Below are positions 7,134-15,359 of a DNA stretch of 25,049 nt, one piece after another. The position numbers were made by a program, and so were the translations under genes. The notes beneath the pieces are model-generated. The model was not told where the DNA came from. It saw only the letters and a list, made by a program, of their open reading frames with translations, and did no database searches. Positions within the stretch are counted from its first letter, which is position 1. Every line of letters starts with the position of its first letter. The stretch is from an uncultured Mailhella sp. (GTDB lineage: Bacteria > Desulfobacterota > Desulfovibrionia > Desulfovibrionales > Desulfovibrionaceae). The stretch lies in NCBI GenBank assembly GCA_910577155.1, contig CAJTMS010000032.1:1-25049 (forward strand), written 5' to 3'.

Positions 7134-8867
7134 ATGCGTATTTTATCATTTTTATTTATATTTATTTTCTTGCAGGCTTGTGCCGGTTCTCAAAAAACTA
7201 TGGAATCCTCTTTACTTTTTCCTTTTGAAAGAAATGCGGCAAAAGAAACAGAGCAATATCCCCATGAGCTTGAAATCTCTGAAAACGGAACGCAGACCTT
7301 TGTCTATTTAGGCTTATATGAAGCAATAAAACGGGATGATTATGATAAAATAAAGTGTTATGCTGAAATGCTGGCAAAAAATAAGCCTGAGCCCTTATAT
7401 TTGGCAGAAGCCGTGACGTGGTTTTATAATAAAGGATATATTCGGGAGGCAAAAGAGCTTTTAGAACAAAGTTTAAAACAATTGCCCGATGAACTTTCCT
7501 TTATTTTGATGTATGCAGAAGTTTTGCAAAATCAGCAGGACGGCAATTCTGATTTAAATGCTGTAGAAGATTTATTAAAACAATATATCAAAAAACATCC
7601 GGAAGATTACAATGCCTCTATTGAGTTGGGAGTTCTTTATTATAAACGGTTCCAATATGAAAGTGCGTATAAAACCTTGCTGCAAATTCCTGAAAAAGCA
7701 CGGGTAAGCTCCGTATATTTATACCTTGGAATTTGTCTGGAAAAAATGAACCGGTACACAGAGGCGGAAAAGTATTTTAAACGTATTTTACGGGAATTTC
7801 CGGAAGAAAAAACAGCCCTGCACCATTTGGGAACCATTGCAGAAGCAAAAGGGCAATATGCGCTGGCAAGAAAATATTATGCGCAGGTTTTTGAATTGGA
7901 CAACACAAATTACGATTATTTATTAAAGCAGCTTTCCCTTGCCTTTAAAGAGGGAAATCACCAAAAAGCCTTTGAAATAGCCAAGGAACATTTTAATTTC
8001 GATTTTATTGTTTCTGCTTCTTCCATGCTTATCCAAGAGGGAAGAGTTGATTTGGCGGAGGAACTGTTAAATAATCTTGGAACAATGGAGAATGCTCCCC
8101 GTGAATTGATTTATCTGCACGGAGCCTTGATTTATGAAGCTGGACAAGATAAAAATCGTGCTCTGTCTTATTTGACCCAGCTCAATGAAAATGATGAGCA
8201 TTATAAAAATGCCCTTGAAATTATTACTTATATTTATCTGGAACAAAATGATTTTGACAATGCATTACAAAATATTAAAAAATTGCAGAATCTTGCTCCG
8301 GACACCAAAAATTATAGGGTGTTAGAATATCAAACCTATTTATTTCAAGAAAAATACGAACAAGCCTATGAGGTTTTGTACGCATATTTGAAAGATTATC
8401 CTCAGGACATCCATGCGAAATACCGCTTTGCCTATACCTGTTTTCATTTAGATGAAAAAGAAAAAGCAATGCAGATAATGCTTGAAGTTTTAGAGGCTGA
8501 TCCTGAACATTATGATGCGTTAAATTTTATAGGCTATTCCCTCGTCGAACAAAATAAAGATTTGGATAAAGCAGAAGAGTATCTTTTAAAAGCGGATACA
8601 TTAAATCCAAAACACGGATATATCAATGATTCGCTGGCATGGCTTTATTATACAAAAAAAGATTATGACAAAGCATTTGCATATATTGAAAAAGCTGTTG
8701 CTTATTCTGAGTCGGCAGTCAATGAAGACGCAACCATGTGGGAACATTACGGCGATATTGCCGCCAAACTGGGGAAATTGGATATAGCCCGTACTGCGTA
8801 TGAAAAATCCTTATCTATAAAGCATAATGATGAAATAGAACAAAAACTCAAGGGATTATTTAAATGA
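7134..8867 (+). CDS. TPR-repeat lipoprotein
   Basis: 577 residues. A lipoprotein signal peptide ends at LQAC with Cys16 as the probable lipidated residue. The rest is almost entirely tetratricopeptide repeats, about a dozen, with clear copies such as YLYLGICLEKMNRYTEAEKYFKR and INDSLAWLYYTKKDYDKAFAYI, so it is a helical scaffold for protein contacts on the periplasmic side of a membrane. I choose ATG 7134 over ATG 7107 (inside the rpoH end): AGGA lies 5 bases before 7134 and the signal peptide then begins MRILSF. Its stop overlaps the next start by 4 bases (ATGA), so it is translationally coupled to the LolB-like gene. The partner is not known. Confidence 0.85.
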   Translation: MRILSFLFIFIFLQACAGSQKTMESSLLFPFERNAAKETEQYPHELEISENGTQTFVYLGLYEAIKRDDYDKIKCYAEMLAKNKPEPLYLAEAVTWFYNKGYIREAKELLEQSLKQLPDELSFILMYAEVLQNQQDGNSDLNAVEDLLKQYIKKHPEDYNASIELGVLYYKRFQYESAYKTLLQIPEKARVSSVYLYLGICLEKMNRYTEAEKYFKRILREFPEEKTALHHLGTIAEAKGQYALARKYYAQVFELDNTNYDYLLKQLSLAFKEGNHQKAFEIAKEHFNFDFIVSASSMLIQEGRVDLAEELLNNLGTMENAPRELIYLHGALIYEAGQDKNRALSYLTQLNENDEHYKNALEIITYIYLEQNDFDNALQNIKKLQNLAPDTKNYRVLEYQTYLFQEKYEQAYEVLYAYLKDYPQDIHAKYRFAYTCFHLDEKEKAMQIMLEVLEADPEHYDALNFIGYSLVEQNKDLDKAEEYLLKADTLNPKHGYINDSLAWLYYTKKDYDKAFAYIEKAVAYSESAVNEDATMWEHYGDIAAKLGKLDIARTAYEKSLSIKHNDEIEQKLKGLFK

Positions 8868-9640
8868 AATTATGGCTTAAATTTTGTTTTATTCTGGGAC
8901 TTTGCGTGCATTTAAATGCCTGTGTTGCGCAAAAAGTGACACTTCCCAGTGTGGAAGATCAAGAATCCCGCTGGGAAAAATTCACAACTGCAGCCATAGA
9001 CGAGCACCCTTATACGCTGCAGGGAAGTTTCCGTTTTGGGGATAAAGAAAATACCAACCGGGTGAATTATATTTTCTGGAGCAACGGTTCACTGCCTTTA
9101 CGAGTCGATGTTATGGCAGGGCTGGGTGCAAGCATTGCAAAAATTCGCGAAGATGCAGAGGAAGTTCTTATCTATTTCGTACAAGATAAAAAAGCCATGC
9201 TTATGGAAAATTATCATGAGATGAATCCCCTTGTCAGTCTTGGTATGCCTGTTCCCATTTCTTTTTATGAAATGTCTTTGCTGCTTCGCGGCGGATTTAA
9301 TCAGGTTTTGCAGGAGCTTAATCTTGATAGTGTGAAAACATTTGAAAAAGCAAAAAACGAGTTTGAAAAATATTCCTATTATTTTAGCAGTATCAATATG
9401 GACGGGTTGCTGCAGTTAAATGAAAACGGCATGCCTGTCCATTGTGAAATAGATAATACATGGGCTTTTGACCTCAGCTATGATGAAAAGACCATGCTTC
9501 CGTCCCGTGTTGTTATTTCTTCGCTCATTGATGATTATAAAGCTATTTTACTGGTAAAAGAAAGAAGCAATCCTCCGCAGTATAAAAAAGAGGATTTGAT
9601 ATTTGAATTGCCGACGGGCACTGAATTTATAAAAGAATAA
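8864..9640 (+). CDS. LolB-like outer-membrane lipoprotein
   Basis: 258 residues with a lipoprotein signal peptide ending in LNAC (Cys20). The body is beta-rich, with YTLQGSFRFGDKENTNRVNYIFWS and PLRVDVMAGLGASIAKIREDAEEVLIYF recalling the half-open barrel of the LolA/LolB and DUF4292 groups. LolB receives lipoproteins from LolA and inserts them in the outer membrane. Sequence identity in this fold is low, so the assignment rests on the overall pattern and on the common pairing of a TPR lipoprotein with a LolB gene. The ATG lies inside the upstream stop (ATGA overlap). rpiB follows 9 bases downstream. Confidence 0.55.
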   Translation: MKLWLKFCFILGLCVHLNACVAQKVTLPSVEDQESRWEKFTTAAIDEHPYTLQGSFRFGDKENTNRVNYIFWSNGSLPLRVDVMAGLGASIAKIREDAEEVLIYFVQDKKAMLMENYHEMNPLVSLGMPVPISFYEMSLLLRGGFNQVLQELNLDSVKTFEKAKNEFEKYSYYFSSINMDGLLQLNENGMPVHCEIDNTWAFDLSYDEKTMLPSRVVISSLIDDYKAILLVKERSNPPQYKKEDLIFELPTGTEFIKE

Positions 9641-9649
9641 GAGGATGAT

Positions 9650-10087
9650 ATGGCTAAGAAAGTTTTTATTGCATCTGACCATGCAGGTTTTAGTTTAAAG
9701 CAGGTGCTTGTGCAGCATTTACAGGAAAAAGGGCATGATGTTGTTGATTTAGGTCCCGAAGAGGCTGTCAGCTGTGATTATCCGGACAGTGCGTTCAAAG
9801 TAACGGATAAAGTACTTTCCGGCGATGGGTCTTTTGGTATTTTGATTTGCGGTACGGGAATTGGTATGAGTATGGCAGCCAACAGGGTAAAGGGTATCCG
9901 TGCTGCTCTTGCCACCTGTGAGTTTCATGCCCGTGCCTGCCGTGAGCATAATAATGCTAATATCCTGTGTCTTGGAGAACGCGTGACGGGGAAAGGTGTC
10001 GCTATGGATTTAGCGGATATTTTTCTTGAAACGGAATTTCTTGGCGGCAGGCATTTAAGAAGAATTGAGCTTTTTAATACGAAATAA
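9650..10087 (+). CDS. rpiB: Ribose 5-phosphate isomerase B
   Basis: Interconverts ribose 5-phosphate and ribulose 5-phosphate in the pentose phosphate pathway. 145 residues is the usual length. Visible signatures are ASDHAGFSLK near the N-terminus, CDYPDSA, the catalytic Cys and anion loop in ICGTGIGMSMAANRVKGIRAA, and HNNANILCLGERVTG. Related LacA/LacB sugar isomerases share the fold, but context and the motifs favour RpiB. GAGGATGAT precedes the ATG. It is the last gene of the rpoH operon. Confidence 0.95.
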   Translation: MAKKVFIASDHAGFSLKQVLVQHLQEKGHDVVDLGPEEAVSCDYPDSAFKVTDKVLSGDGSFGILICGTGIGMSMAANRVKGIRAALATCEFHARACREHNNANILCLGERVTGKGVAMDLADIFLETEFLGGRHLRRIELFNTK

Positions 10088-10110
10088 GGCTTCGGTTTTT
10101 TTTCTTTTTT
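10086..10110 (+). terminator. Weak candidate terminator after rpiB
   Basis: AAGGC-TTCG-GTTTT could form a short stem with two G-U pairs closed by a stable UUCG loop, followed by a T-rich run. It begins at the rpiB stop codon. The stem is weak, so confidence is low. A second hairpin (10167-10188, CTGCAAAATG with CATTTTAGCAG, one bulge) overlaps the mutY stop and lacks a T-run directly after it. Confidence 0.35.
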
Positions 10111-10181
10111 CTTTGTATAATACATTGATATAATTATAAAATTAAAAGTTCTCGCACCCGGTGTGTCTGCAAAATGACATT

Positions 10182-11315
10182 TTAGCAGAGCGTTTCTTTT
10201 TTATGGTATTTGTTATGGGCTTTTCTGTGGTGTGAAGGCATGGCATAGTTTGCACTGTCTGCTGTCCAGCAAAAGCCTTTGATTTCCTGTACTTGTTTTT
10301 TAATCCTTTGTTCCTGCTCTGTTGTCAGTTGCCAGCGGAAGAAATAGGCTGTTAATGCATGATTTGTATAATTTGAGCGAATACAGCTCGCTTCTTTTGT
10401 GATATTTTTTTCCATTTCGGTTTGCGGAATATTGAAAAAATCAGCTAATTCAATGAGAAGGCTTTGCCGTGCAAGCTGTTTTTGTTCCATTGGCGTAAGC
10501 TCAGCATCAACAAGAATATTGTCTATGCCTAAAAACTCCCACATGGTATTCCAAAGTTTTTGCTGCAGGCGCTGCCGTATTAATTCATTTTGCTCTGTAT
10601 CCGTAATAATACAATAACTTGCCAAAACAGGAATAACAGCTTTTTTTTCCTTGGGAAGAGGACGTTCTTTTTCAAGGCTGAGTTTTTTGCTTTCACAGTA
10701 GGAAAGCAACGGGCACGTATCACACAGAGGATTTTTTTTGCAGACCAAAGCGCCAAGCTCCATAAGAGCTTGATTATACGTTCTTGCCTCACCTTTCGGG
10801 AGCAATTCCTCTACAAGGGGTTTGATAGCTTTTTTTAAATTTTTTTCTGTGCAATTAAAAAGCCTTGCAAAAACCCGTTCAACATTAGCGTCAATGGTGG
10901 CATAATCTTTTTCAAAGGCAATTCCCATAAGAGCACAAAGGGTATAGTCACCAATGCCTGCAAGCCGTTTGATTTTTTCTTCATCGCAGGGAATAATCCC
11001 GTTATATTCATCTCGGATAATTCGGGCAGACTGATAAATGTTTTTTGCCCGTGAATAATAACCAAGCCCTTCCCAAAGCTGTAAAACCTTTTCCAAAGAC
11101 GCATTCGCAATATCATTGGGGCATTGAAACGTTCGTATCCAGCGGTTAAAATACTGAATGCCTCTTTCCATTTGGGTCTGCTGCAGCATCATTTCAGAAA
11201 TCCAAACATGGTACGGGCTATAGGTTTTACGCCATGGCAAATCTCGTTTATTGTGTTCAAACCATGTAAAAAGGGTGCGGATAAAAGCTTTTTTGTCAAA
11301 ATCAATTGTTTTCAT
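10182..11315 (-). CDS. mutY: A/G-specific adenine DNA glycosylase
   Basis: Removes adenine mispaired with 8-oxoguanine, preventing G to T changes after oxidative damage. 377 residues. The catalytic Glu41 lies in WISEMMLQQTQ, the helix-hairpin-helix is LAGIGDYT at 118-125, and the catalytic Asp142 lies in TIDANVERVFARLF. A 4Fe-4S cluster loop is at about 192-208, and a C-terminal region (from about 230) fits the NUDIX-like 8-oxoG recognition domain. The cluster cysteines are spaced C-x5-C-x2-C-x5-C, one residue short of the usual C-x6-C-x2-C-x5-C. The DNA there has a run of eight A residues. No strong ribosome site precedes the ATG. Divergent from ppiB. Confidence 0.93.
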   Translation of the reverse strand: MKTIDFDKKAFIRTLFTWFEHNKRDLPWRKTYSPYHVWISEMMLQQTQMERGIQYFNRWIRTFQCPNDIANASLEKVLQLWEGLGYYSRAKNIYQSARIIRDEYNGIIPCDEEKIKRLAGIGDYTLCALMGIAFEKDYATIDANVERVFARLFNCTEKNLKKAIKPLVEELLPKGEARTYNQALMELGALVCKKNPLCDTCPLLSYCESKKLSLEKERPLPKEKKAVIPVLASYCIITDTEQNELIRQRLQQKLWNTMWEFLGIDNILVDAELTPMEQKQLARQSLLIELADFFNIPQTEMEKNITKEASCIRSNYTNHALTAYFFRWQLTTEQEQRIKKQVQEIKGFCWTADSANYAMPSHHRKAHNKYHKKETLC

Positions 11316-11354
11316 AAATGAAAACGTAGCCGAAATTTTTTATAAATTCAAGGC

Positions 11355-11383
11355 TTGCTTTTTTCATAACTTTTCGCCACAAT
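11355..11383 (+). promoter_or_regulatory. Candidate promoter of ppiB
   Basis: TTGCTT (11355-11360), a 17-base spacer and CACAAT (11378-11383) lie 28 bases upstream of the ppiB start. Each hexamer matches consensus in 4 of 6 positions. The predicted start is near 11390, leaving room for the AAGGAA ribosome site. Confidence 0.4.
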
Positions 11384-11410
11384 AGAAAAAATTTTTTAAA
11401 AGGAATAACT

Positions 11411-11917
11411 ATGAGTAATCCGATTATATTAATGGAAACATCTTCAGGTGATATTTTGCTTGAACTTTTTGAAGAAAAAGCGCCTTTGAGTGTTGCTAAT
11501 TTTTTGAGCTACGTGGACGAAGGATTTTATGAAAATACAATTTTTCACCGTGTAATTAAAGATTTTATGATACAAGGCGGGGGCTACACTGTTCGATACG
11601 AAGAAAAGCCCACCCATGCACCTATAAAAAATGAAGCTGCAAACGGGTTAAAAAATGTCCGCGGTTCCCTTGCTATGGCAAGAACGGCTGATCCTCATTC
11701 AGCTTCCGCACAATTTTATATTAATACGGTTGATAATCCTGATCTTGACCACCAAAGTGAAGCTGATGACGAATATGGCTATTGTGTGTTTGGGCAGGTT
11801 ATTGACGGCTTGGACGTTGTGGATAAAATCCAAAAATTAAAAACAAAACCTCAAGGTGAACACGATGACGCACCTGTTGATATGGTTGTTATTACCGGCA
11901 TGAGCCGTTTTGAATAA
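11411..11917 (+). CDS. ppiB: Cyclophilin-type peptidyl-prolyl isomerase
   Basis: Catalyses cis-trans isomerisation of proline peptide bonds; with no signal peptide it should be cytoplasmic. 168 residues, typical for bacterial PpiB. Core motifs are FHRVIKDFMIQGGG (catalytic Arg and Gln), GSLAMART, SASAQFYINT and YGYCVFGQVIDGLDVVDKI. AAAAGGAATAACT before ATG gives a good ribosome site. Monocistronic, with its own promoter and a strong terminator at 12022-12055. Confidence 0.93.
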   Translation: MSNPIILMETSSGDILLELFEEKAPLSVANFLSYVDEGFYENTIFHRVIKDFMIQGGGYTVRYEEKPTHAPIKNEAANGLKNVRGSLAMARTADPHSASAQFYINTVDNPDLDHQSEADDEYGYCVFGQVIDGLDVVDKIQKLKTKPQGEHDDAPVDMVVITGMSRFE

Positions 11918-11922
11918 AATTT

Positions 11923-11955
11923 TAACGGCTATCGCTCCCTCAAACTCTCATCGCT
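11923..11955. repeat. Degenerate partial copy of the dispersed repeat
   Basis: The 15 bases at 11923-11937, read on the minus strand, are GAGCGATAGCCGTTA, matching 1-15 of the window in 14 of 15 positions. The following bases to about 11955 keep a similar style (CATCGCTT) but do not align well with the 21-nt core. It lies between the ppiB stop and its terminator. Confidence 0.45.
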
Positions 11956-11969
11956 TGTTTTTATTTCAT

Positions 11970-11991
11970 AAAAACAAAAAGTCGGTTTTTG
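11970..11991 (-). terminator. Weak candidate terminator for the mscS-end operon
   Basis: CAAAAA (11975-11980) and TTTTTG (11986-11991) form a 6-bp stem. On the minus strand it is followed by TTTTT, which could end transcripts running out of the MscS gene. The stem is mostly A-T, so support is weak. Confidence 0.25.
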
Positions 11992-12021
11992 GTATTTTGA
12001 TAACTTTTTAAAACTGCTTAC

Positions 12022-12055
12022 AAGAAGAGAACTTTTTTAGTTTTCTTCTTTTTTT
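12022..12055 (+). terminator. Intrinsic terminator of ppiB
   Basis: The 11-bp stem AAGAAGAGAAC (12022-12032) with GTTTTCTTCTT (12040-12050) has one wobble pair and a 7-base loop. It is followed on the plus strand by TTTTT. It abuts the stop codon of the convergent MscS gene at 12058. Confidence 0.8.
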
Positions 12056-12057
12056 AT

Positions 12058-14358
12058 TTACTTTTTTTCCGTTTGGTAGACATGGATATCTGTTTGCGGG
12101 AATGGAATTTCAATATTTTTTTCTTTGAAAGCTTCATTGATAGCATAACGAAGTTTTGCCATAATCCCTGCTGCATTATTGATATCGGCAACCCAAATCC
12201 TAACTTCAAAATCAAGTGAACTTGCGCCAAAATCCATAAACAAAATAGCTGGTTCAGGAGTTTTCAACACATCAGGGTCATTTTTGACAATATCCATAAC
12301 CGTATTTTTGACAAGAGACAAATCTGTACCGTAGGCAACACCAAGAGGTATGCTTTTGCGGACCATTGTACCGTTATGTGTCCAGTTAACAAAGGTGGAA
12401 GACAAAAAGGCAGAGTTTGGCACAAAAACCACAGCATTATCAAAAGTCCGCACTTGCGTTGCCCGCAGGCTGATTTTTTGGATAACCCCGTTTACGCCTG
12501 CAACATCAACAATATCTCCTTCCCGAATATTGCGTCCGAATATAAGGGAAAAACCACTGAAAATGTTTTGTACAAAACTTTGCAGACCAAGACCGACACC
12601 GACAGAAAGACCGCCGGCAACAACGGTTATGCTTGTGAGGCTGAAGCCCAAAACATTGAGGGCGTAAAGAATAAATAATCCCCAGCAGCCAAAATTAACC
12701 GTTGTTTTAATGGGGGCAGTAAGTGTTGATAAGGTACTGTCTTTATTATTGCTCCAATTATTTTCAATAAAATTATTGAGGAATTTGATAATGGATTTTG
12801 TAATATAAAAAACAATTAAGATAGTGAAAATCTGGAATGAATTGACAGAAAAAGAGCCAAAGTTAAAATCAAAATTGCTGAAATTTTTGATAAGATACAT
12901 GCCGCCTGGATATGCCAAAACCCAAGTAAAAGGAATAACAAATCCAATTAAAAGCAAAATGGGGAAGGCAAATGCATAGGTCAATTCACAGGCAAAAACA
13001 TTTGCTTCTTTTGTTTGCAAATATTCCTGTACTATTTTGGCTAAACGGATAATGCCAAAAGCAAGATAAATACCCACACCTAAACAAATATATAAAAGTG
13101 TCATAAGAATGGAAAGCCTTGCAAGCCCATTAGGAGTGATTAATATGCCGATAATATTAACAATTAAAAACCCTGTCAAAATATAATTGGATATTTTGCA
13201 GGAACTTTTGGGTGTTTTGATAAGATACCAGCTTGTAAAAATAAGAATAAGCGCCCAAATAAAAGAAAGGGTCAGTATAAGGGGCGTAAAAGTCAAAAGA
13301 GCCAAACTTGCAAATAAAACAGGAACAAAAATACGGACAGCAGGTTTTGTGAGGGGGGTATTTTTTTGTAAATTCTGCAGGATAAAAGCAAGATGAATAA
13401 GCCCGTAACACATAAGAATTGCGCTTATCCCCATACCAATCTGATAAATAGTATGTCTTTGCAGGGAAGCATAATAAAAAGCAATGCCTAAAATTATGGC
13501 AGGCATACTTCTTTTTAAAATAGCTTTCCATGCTGTATGGACTTGTTCAGGAAGCTTTTGGGTTAATTTCACTGAAAAGTATAAAGGAAAACTCAAAATG
13601 GTACAAATCATGGCAATACGGATAATGAAAAAAATCCATGCGTTTTGTGTAGCCGGCAAATCATTTCTGAGTATTCTTGTCGTAGTACTGAAAATATCTT
13701 TGAAATTTTTAATCTCATTTTGCCATACAAGGGAGCTGAAAAGATTATCTGTCGCATTAATATAGTAATCAAGCCACAATTTGGGCAAAGTTTTTTCAAA
13801 ATTACTGGAAAGAGCTGAAATATTATCTAAGAGAGCTTTTGTTTGCGGTAAGTTTTGTTCAAGATTTTTATTCAGGTTTTGATAGACAGTAAGTAAATTT
13901 TGGGCATTTGTATTAAGAGCGGCAATACGCTCGGAATTCATAATTTTAAAGTTATTTAATATGGCTGATAATTGATTAATACGAGCATTAATCGTTTTTT
14001 GTGTTTGGGCAAGCGGGGTGTAATATGTATCTAATTCAGAAAATAATTCGTTGATTTGTTTTGTTAAAATTGAACGGGCATTGGGAGAAAGGGATCCGTT
14101 TTCAAAAATCATGGAAAGATTTTGAAAGGTAAGGGAAATTTCATTGGTTTTATTACTTAACTGAAGAATTTTATCATTTAAATTTTTTTCCAATGCCTCA
14201 CTTTCACCTTGAATGGTATCAAGTTCACGTTTTTGGCTTTCTGCAAGAGAAGACACAATATCGGAAACTTCTTTGGCAGAAAGAGAAGGAACAGAAAAAG
14301 CATTGAGCATACAGAAGAAAAATGTAACAAGAAAAATTTTTATGTATGCAGATTTCAT
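12058..14358 (-). CDS. Large MscS/MscK-type mechanosensitive channel
   Basis: 766 residues. A signal peptide (MKSAYIKIFLVTFFFCMLNAF...) is followed by a helical, coiled-coil-prone periplasmic region (about 30-235) and about ten hydrophobic segments between 240 and 560. The MscS pore helix comes next (VVAGGLSVGVGLGLQSFVQ), then the conserved beta domain (FGRNIREGDIVDV, then NGVIQKISLRATQVRTFDN, then VFVPNSAFLSS) and the C-terminal cage domain ending IPFPQTDIHVY. This is the MscK/MscM plan with a short periplasmic part; E. coli MscK has about 1120 residues. Such channels open under membrane tension to release solutes during osmotic downshock. AAGGAAGGA precedes the ATG. It is the last gene of the tolQ operon, 18 bases after the TonB-domain gene. 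Confidence 0.9.
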   Translation of the reverse strand: MKSAYIKIFLVTFFFCMLNAFSVPSLSAKEVSDIVSSLAESQKRELDTIQGESEALEKNLNDKILQLSNKTNEISLTFQNLSMIFENGSLSPNARSILTKQINELFSELDTYYTPLAQTQKTINARINQLSAILNNFKIMNSERIAALNTNAQNLLTVYQNLNKNLEQNLPQTKALLDNISALSSNFEKTLPKLWLDYYINATDNLFSSLVWQNEIKNFKDIFSTTTRILRNDLPATQNAWIFFIIRIAMICTILSFPLYFSVKLTQKLPEQVHTAWKAILKRSMPAIILGIAFYYASLQRHTIYQIGMGISAILMCYGLIHLAFILQNLQKNTPLTKPAVRIFVPVLFASLALLTFTPLILTLSFIWALILIFTSWYLIKTPKSSCKISNYILTGFLIVNIIGILITPNGLARLSILMTLLYICLGVGIYLAFGIIRLAKIVQEYLQTKEANVFACELTYAFAFPILLLIGFVIPFTWVLAYPGGMYLIKNFSNFDFNFGSFSVNSFQIFTILIVFYITKSIIKFLNNFIENNWSNNKDSTLSTLTAPIKTTVNFGCWGLFILYALNVLGFSLTSITVVAGGLSVGVGLGLQSFVQNIFSGFSLIFGRNIREGDIVDVAGVNGVIQKISLRATQVRTFDNAVVFVPNSAFLSSTFVNWTHNGTMVRKSIPLGVAYGTDLSLVKNTVMDIVKNDPDVLKTPEPAILFMDFGASSLDFEVRIWVADINNAAGIMAKLRYAINEAFKEKNIEIPFPQTDIHVYQTEKK

Positions 14359-14376
14359 TGGATATCCTTCCTTATC

Positions 14377-15357
14377 TTATTTGGTAATGTTAAACGTAAG
14401 CCACATGCTTTCCTCAAGTTTTTGCGGAAGCGGAGCATATTGTACTTCCTGCGTTAAAACCCGTAAGATTTCATTATCGATGACTTTCTGCTGTGAGCTT
14501 TTGATAATTTGTGCATTTTTCAATTTTCCGCTTCCTAAAACATCAATGCGGACAACAACCTGATATTTTCCGGAGAAATTGGAAGGAATACGGATTTTGG
14601 GAGAAGCCTGTCTTAAAATTTCCTGTGAATAGGCGTGGGTAAACTGCGCAGGATCAACTAAGTCTTTTGAAGGTTCCTGCAATGCTTCTGCCCGTGAAAT
14701 TTTAATGGTATTGGGCTGAGGGGCGGTGGCAAGGGGAAGAGAGGAATTTGCCGCATTATTTTGAATTGCAGCAGAATTTTGTGTTAATTGCCTATGCTGC
14801 GTATCGGGTGATAAAACCGGCTTTGCAGAAACATTTTCTTCAATAATAGTGCTTGATTCCACATCGATATGTGAAGATTTTTGCAATTCACGAATAGGAT
14901 TATCCACGGAATTTTGTACCGTATCAACCTGCTCATTGCCTGAAATTTCATTTTGCGAATTTAAAAGATGTTCTTCCTTTTTTTCTTGCAAAAATGGTTT
15001 ATTATCGTGGACAAAGGTTAAATAGACTTCCCCGGTATCATTTGCCTGCAAAGGCTGAAAATGCCCGATTTGTGAGATAGCTTGGCAAATGGAATTATCC
15101 ACATCAGGGGAACTTGAGTTGTGTTTGATTTCACAGGAATAGGGTCTTCCGTCTTTGGCAAGGCGAATGGTAACGGCTGTGACGCCGGAAACATCAATTT
15201 GCGGTTTTTGCCATGCTGCTAAAAGAGTATTTAAGACGTTTTCACTGTAATTGACGCCGAGAAAAGGCTTTGTTTCAGAAGAAACTGCCAGAGCATGGGC
15301 AGAACTTACGGGTATGCTGCCAAGTAAGAGGGATACGAGCAAGTGTTTTGTTTTCAT
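14377..15357 (-). CDS. Periplasmic protein with two TonB/TolA C-terminal-like domains
   Basis: 326 residues with a cleavable signal peptide (MKTKHLLVSLLLGSIPVSSAHA) and no other membrane helix. Residues about 40-120 (LLAAWQKPQIDVSGVTAVTIR onward) and about 245-326 (ILRQASPKIRIPSNFSG onward, with VVVRIDVLGSGKLKNAQI) each look like a TonB/TolA C-terminal domain, joined by a polar linker rich in Ser, Asn and Gln. The order 'xPxIxxP, strand, GxxxxxxI' is family-like. Having no N-terminal anchor, it cannot itself contact the TolQ/TolR motor in the membrane. The start is 2 bases after the tolA-like stop, with AGGT upstream. It occupies the position where tolB often lies. Function unknown. Confidence 0.7.
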   Translation of the reverse strand: MKTKHLLVSLLLGSIPVSSAHALAVSSETKPFLGVNYSENVLNTLLAAWQKPQIDVSGVTAVTIRLAKDGRPYSCEIKHNSSSPDVDNSICQAISQIGHFQPLQANDTGEVYLTFVHDNKPFLQEKKEEHLLNSQNEISGNEQVDTVQNSVDNPIRELQKSSHIDVESSTIIEENVSAKPVLSPDTQHRQLTQNSAAIQNNAANSSLPLATAPQPNTIKISRAEALQEPSKDLVDPAQFTHAYSQEILRQASPKIRIPSNFSGKYQVVVRIDVLGSGKLKNAQIIKSSQQKVIDNEILRVLTQEVQYAPLPQKLEESMWLTFNITK

Positions 15358-15359
15358 TG

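Noticed and set aside
10167..10188. Hairpin CTGCAAAATG/CATTTTAGCAG as a terminator of mutY or rpiB
   Set aside because: It overlaps the mutY stop codon, has a bulge, and lacks a T-run directly after the stem on either strand.
12350..13531. Several 100-residue open frames overlapping the MscS gene on both strands
   Set aside because: The MscS frame is continuous and carries all family motifs; the others have none.
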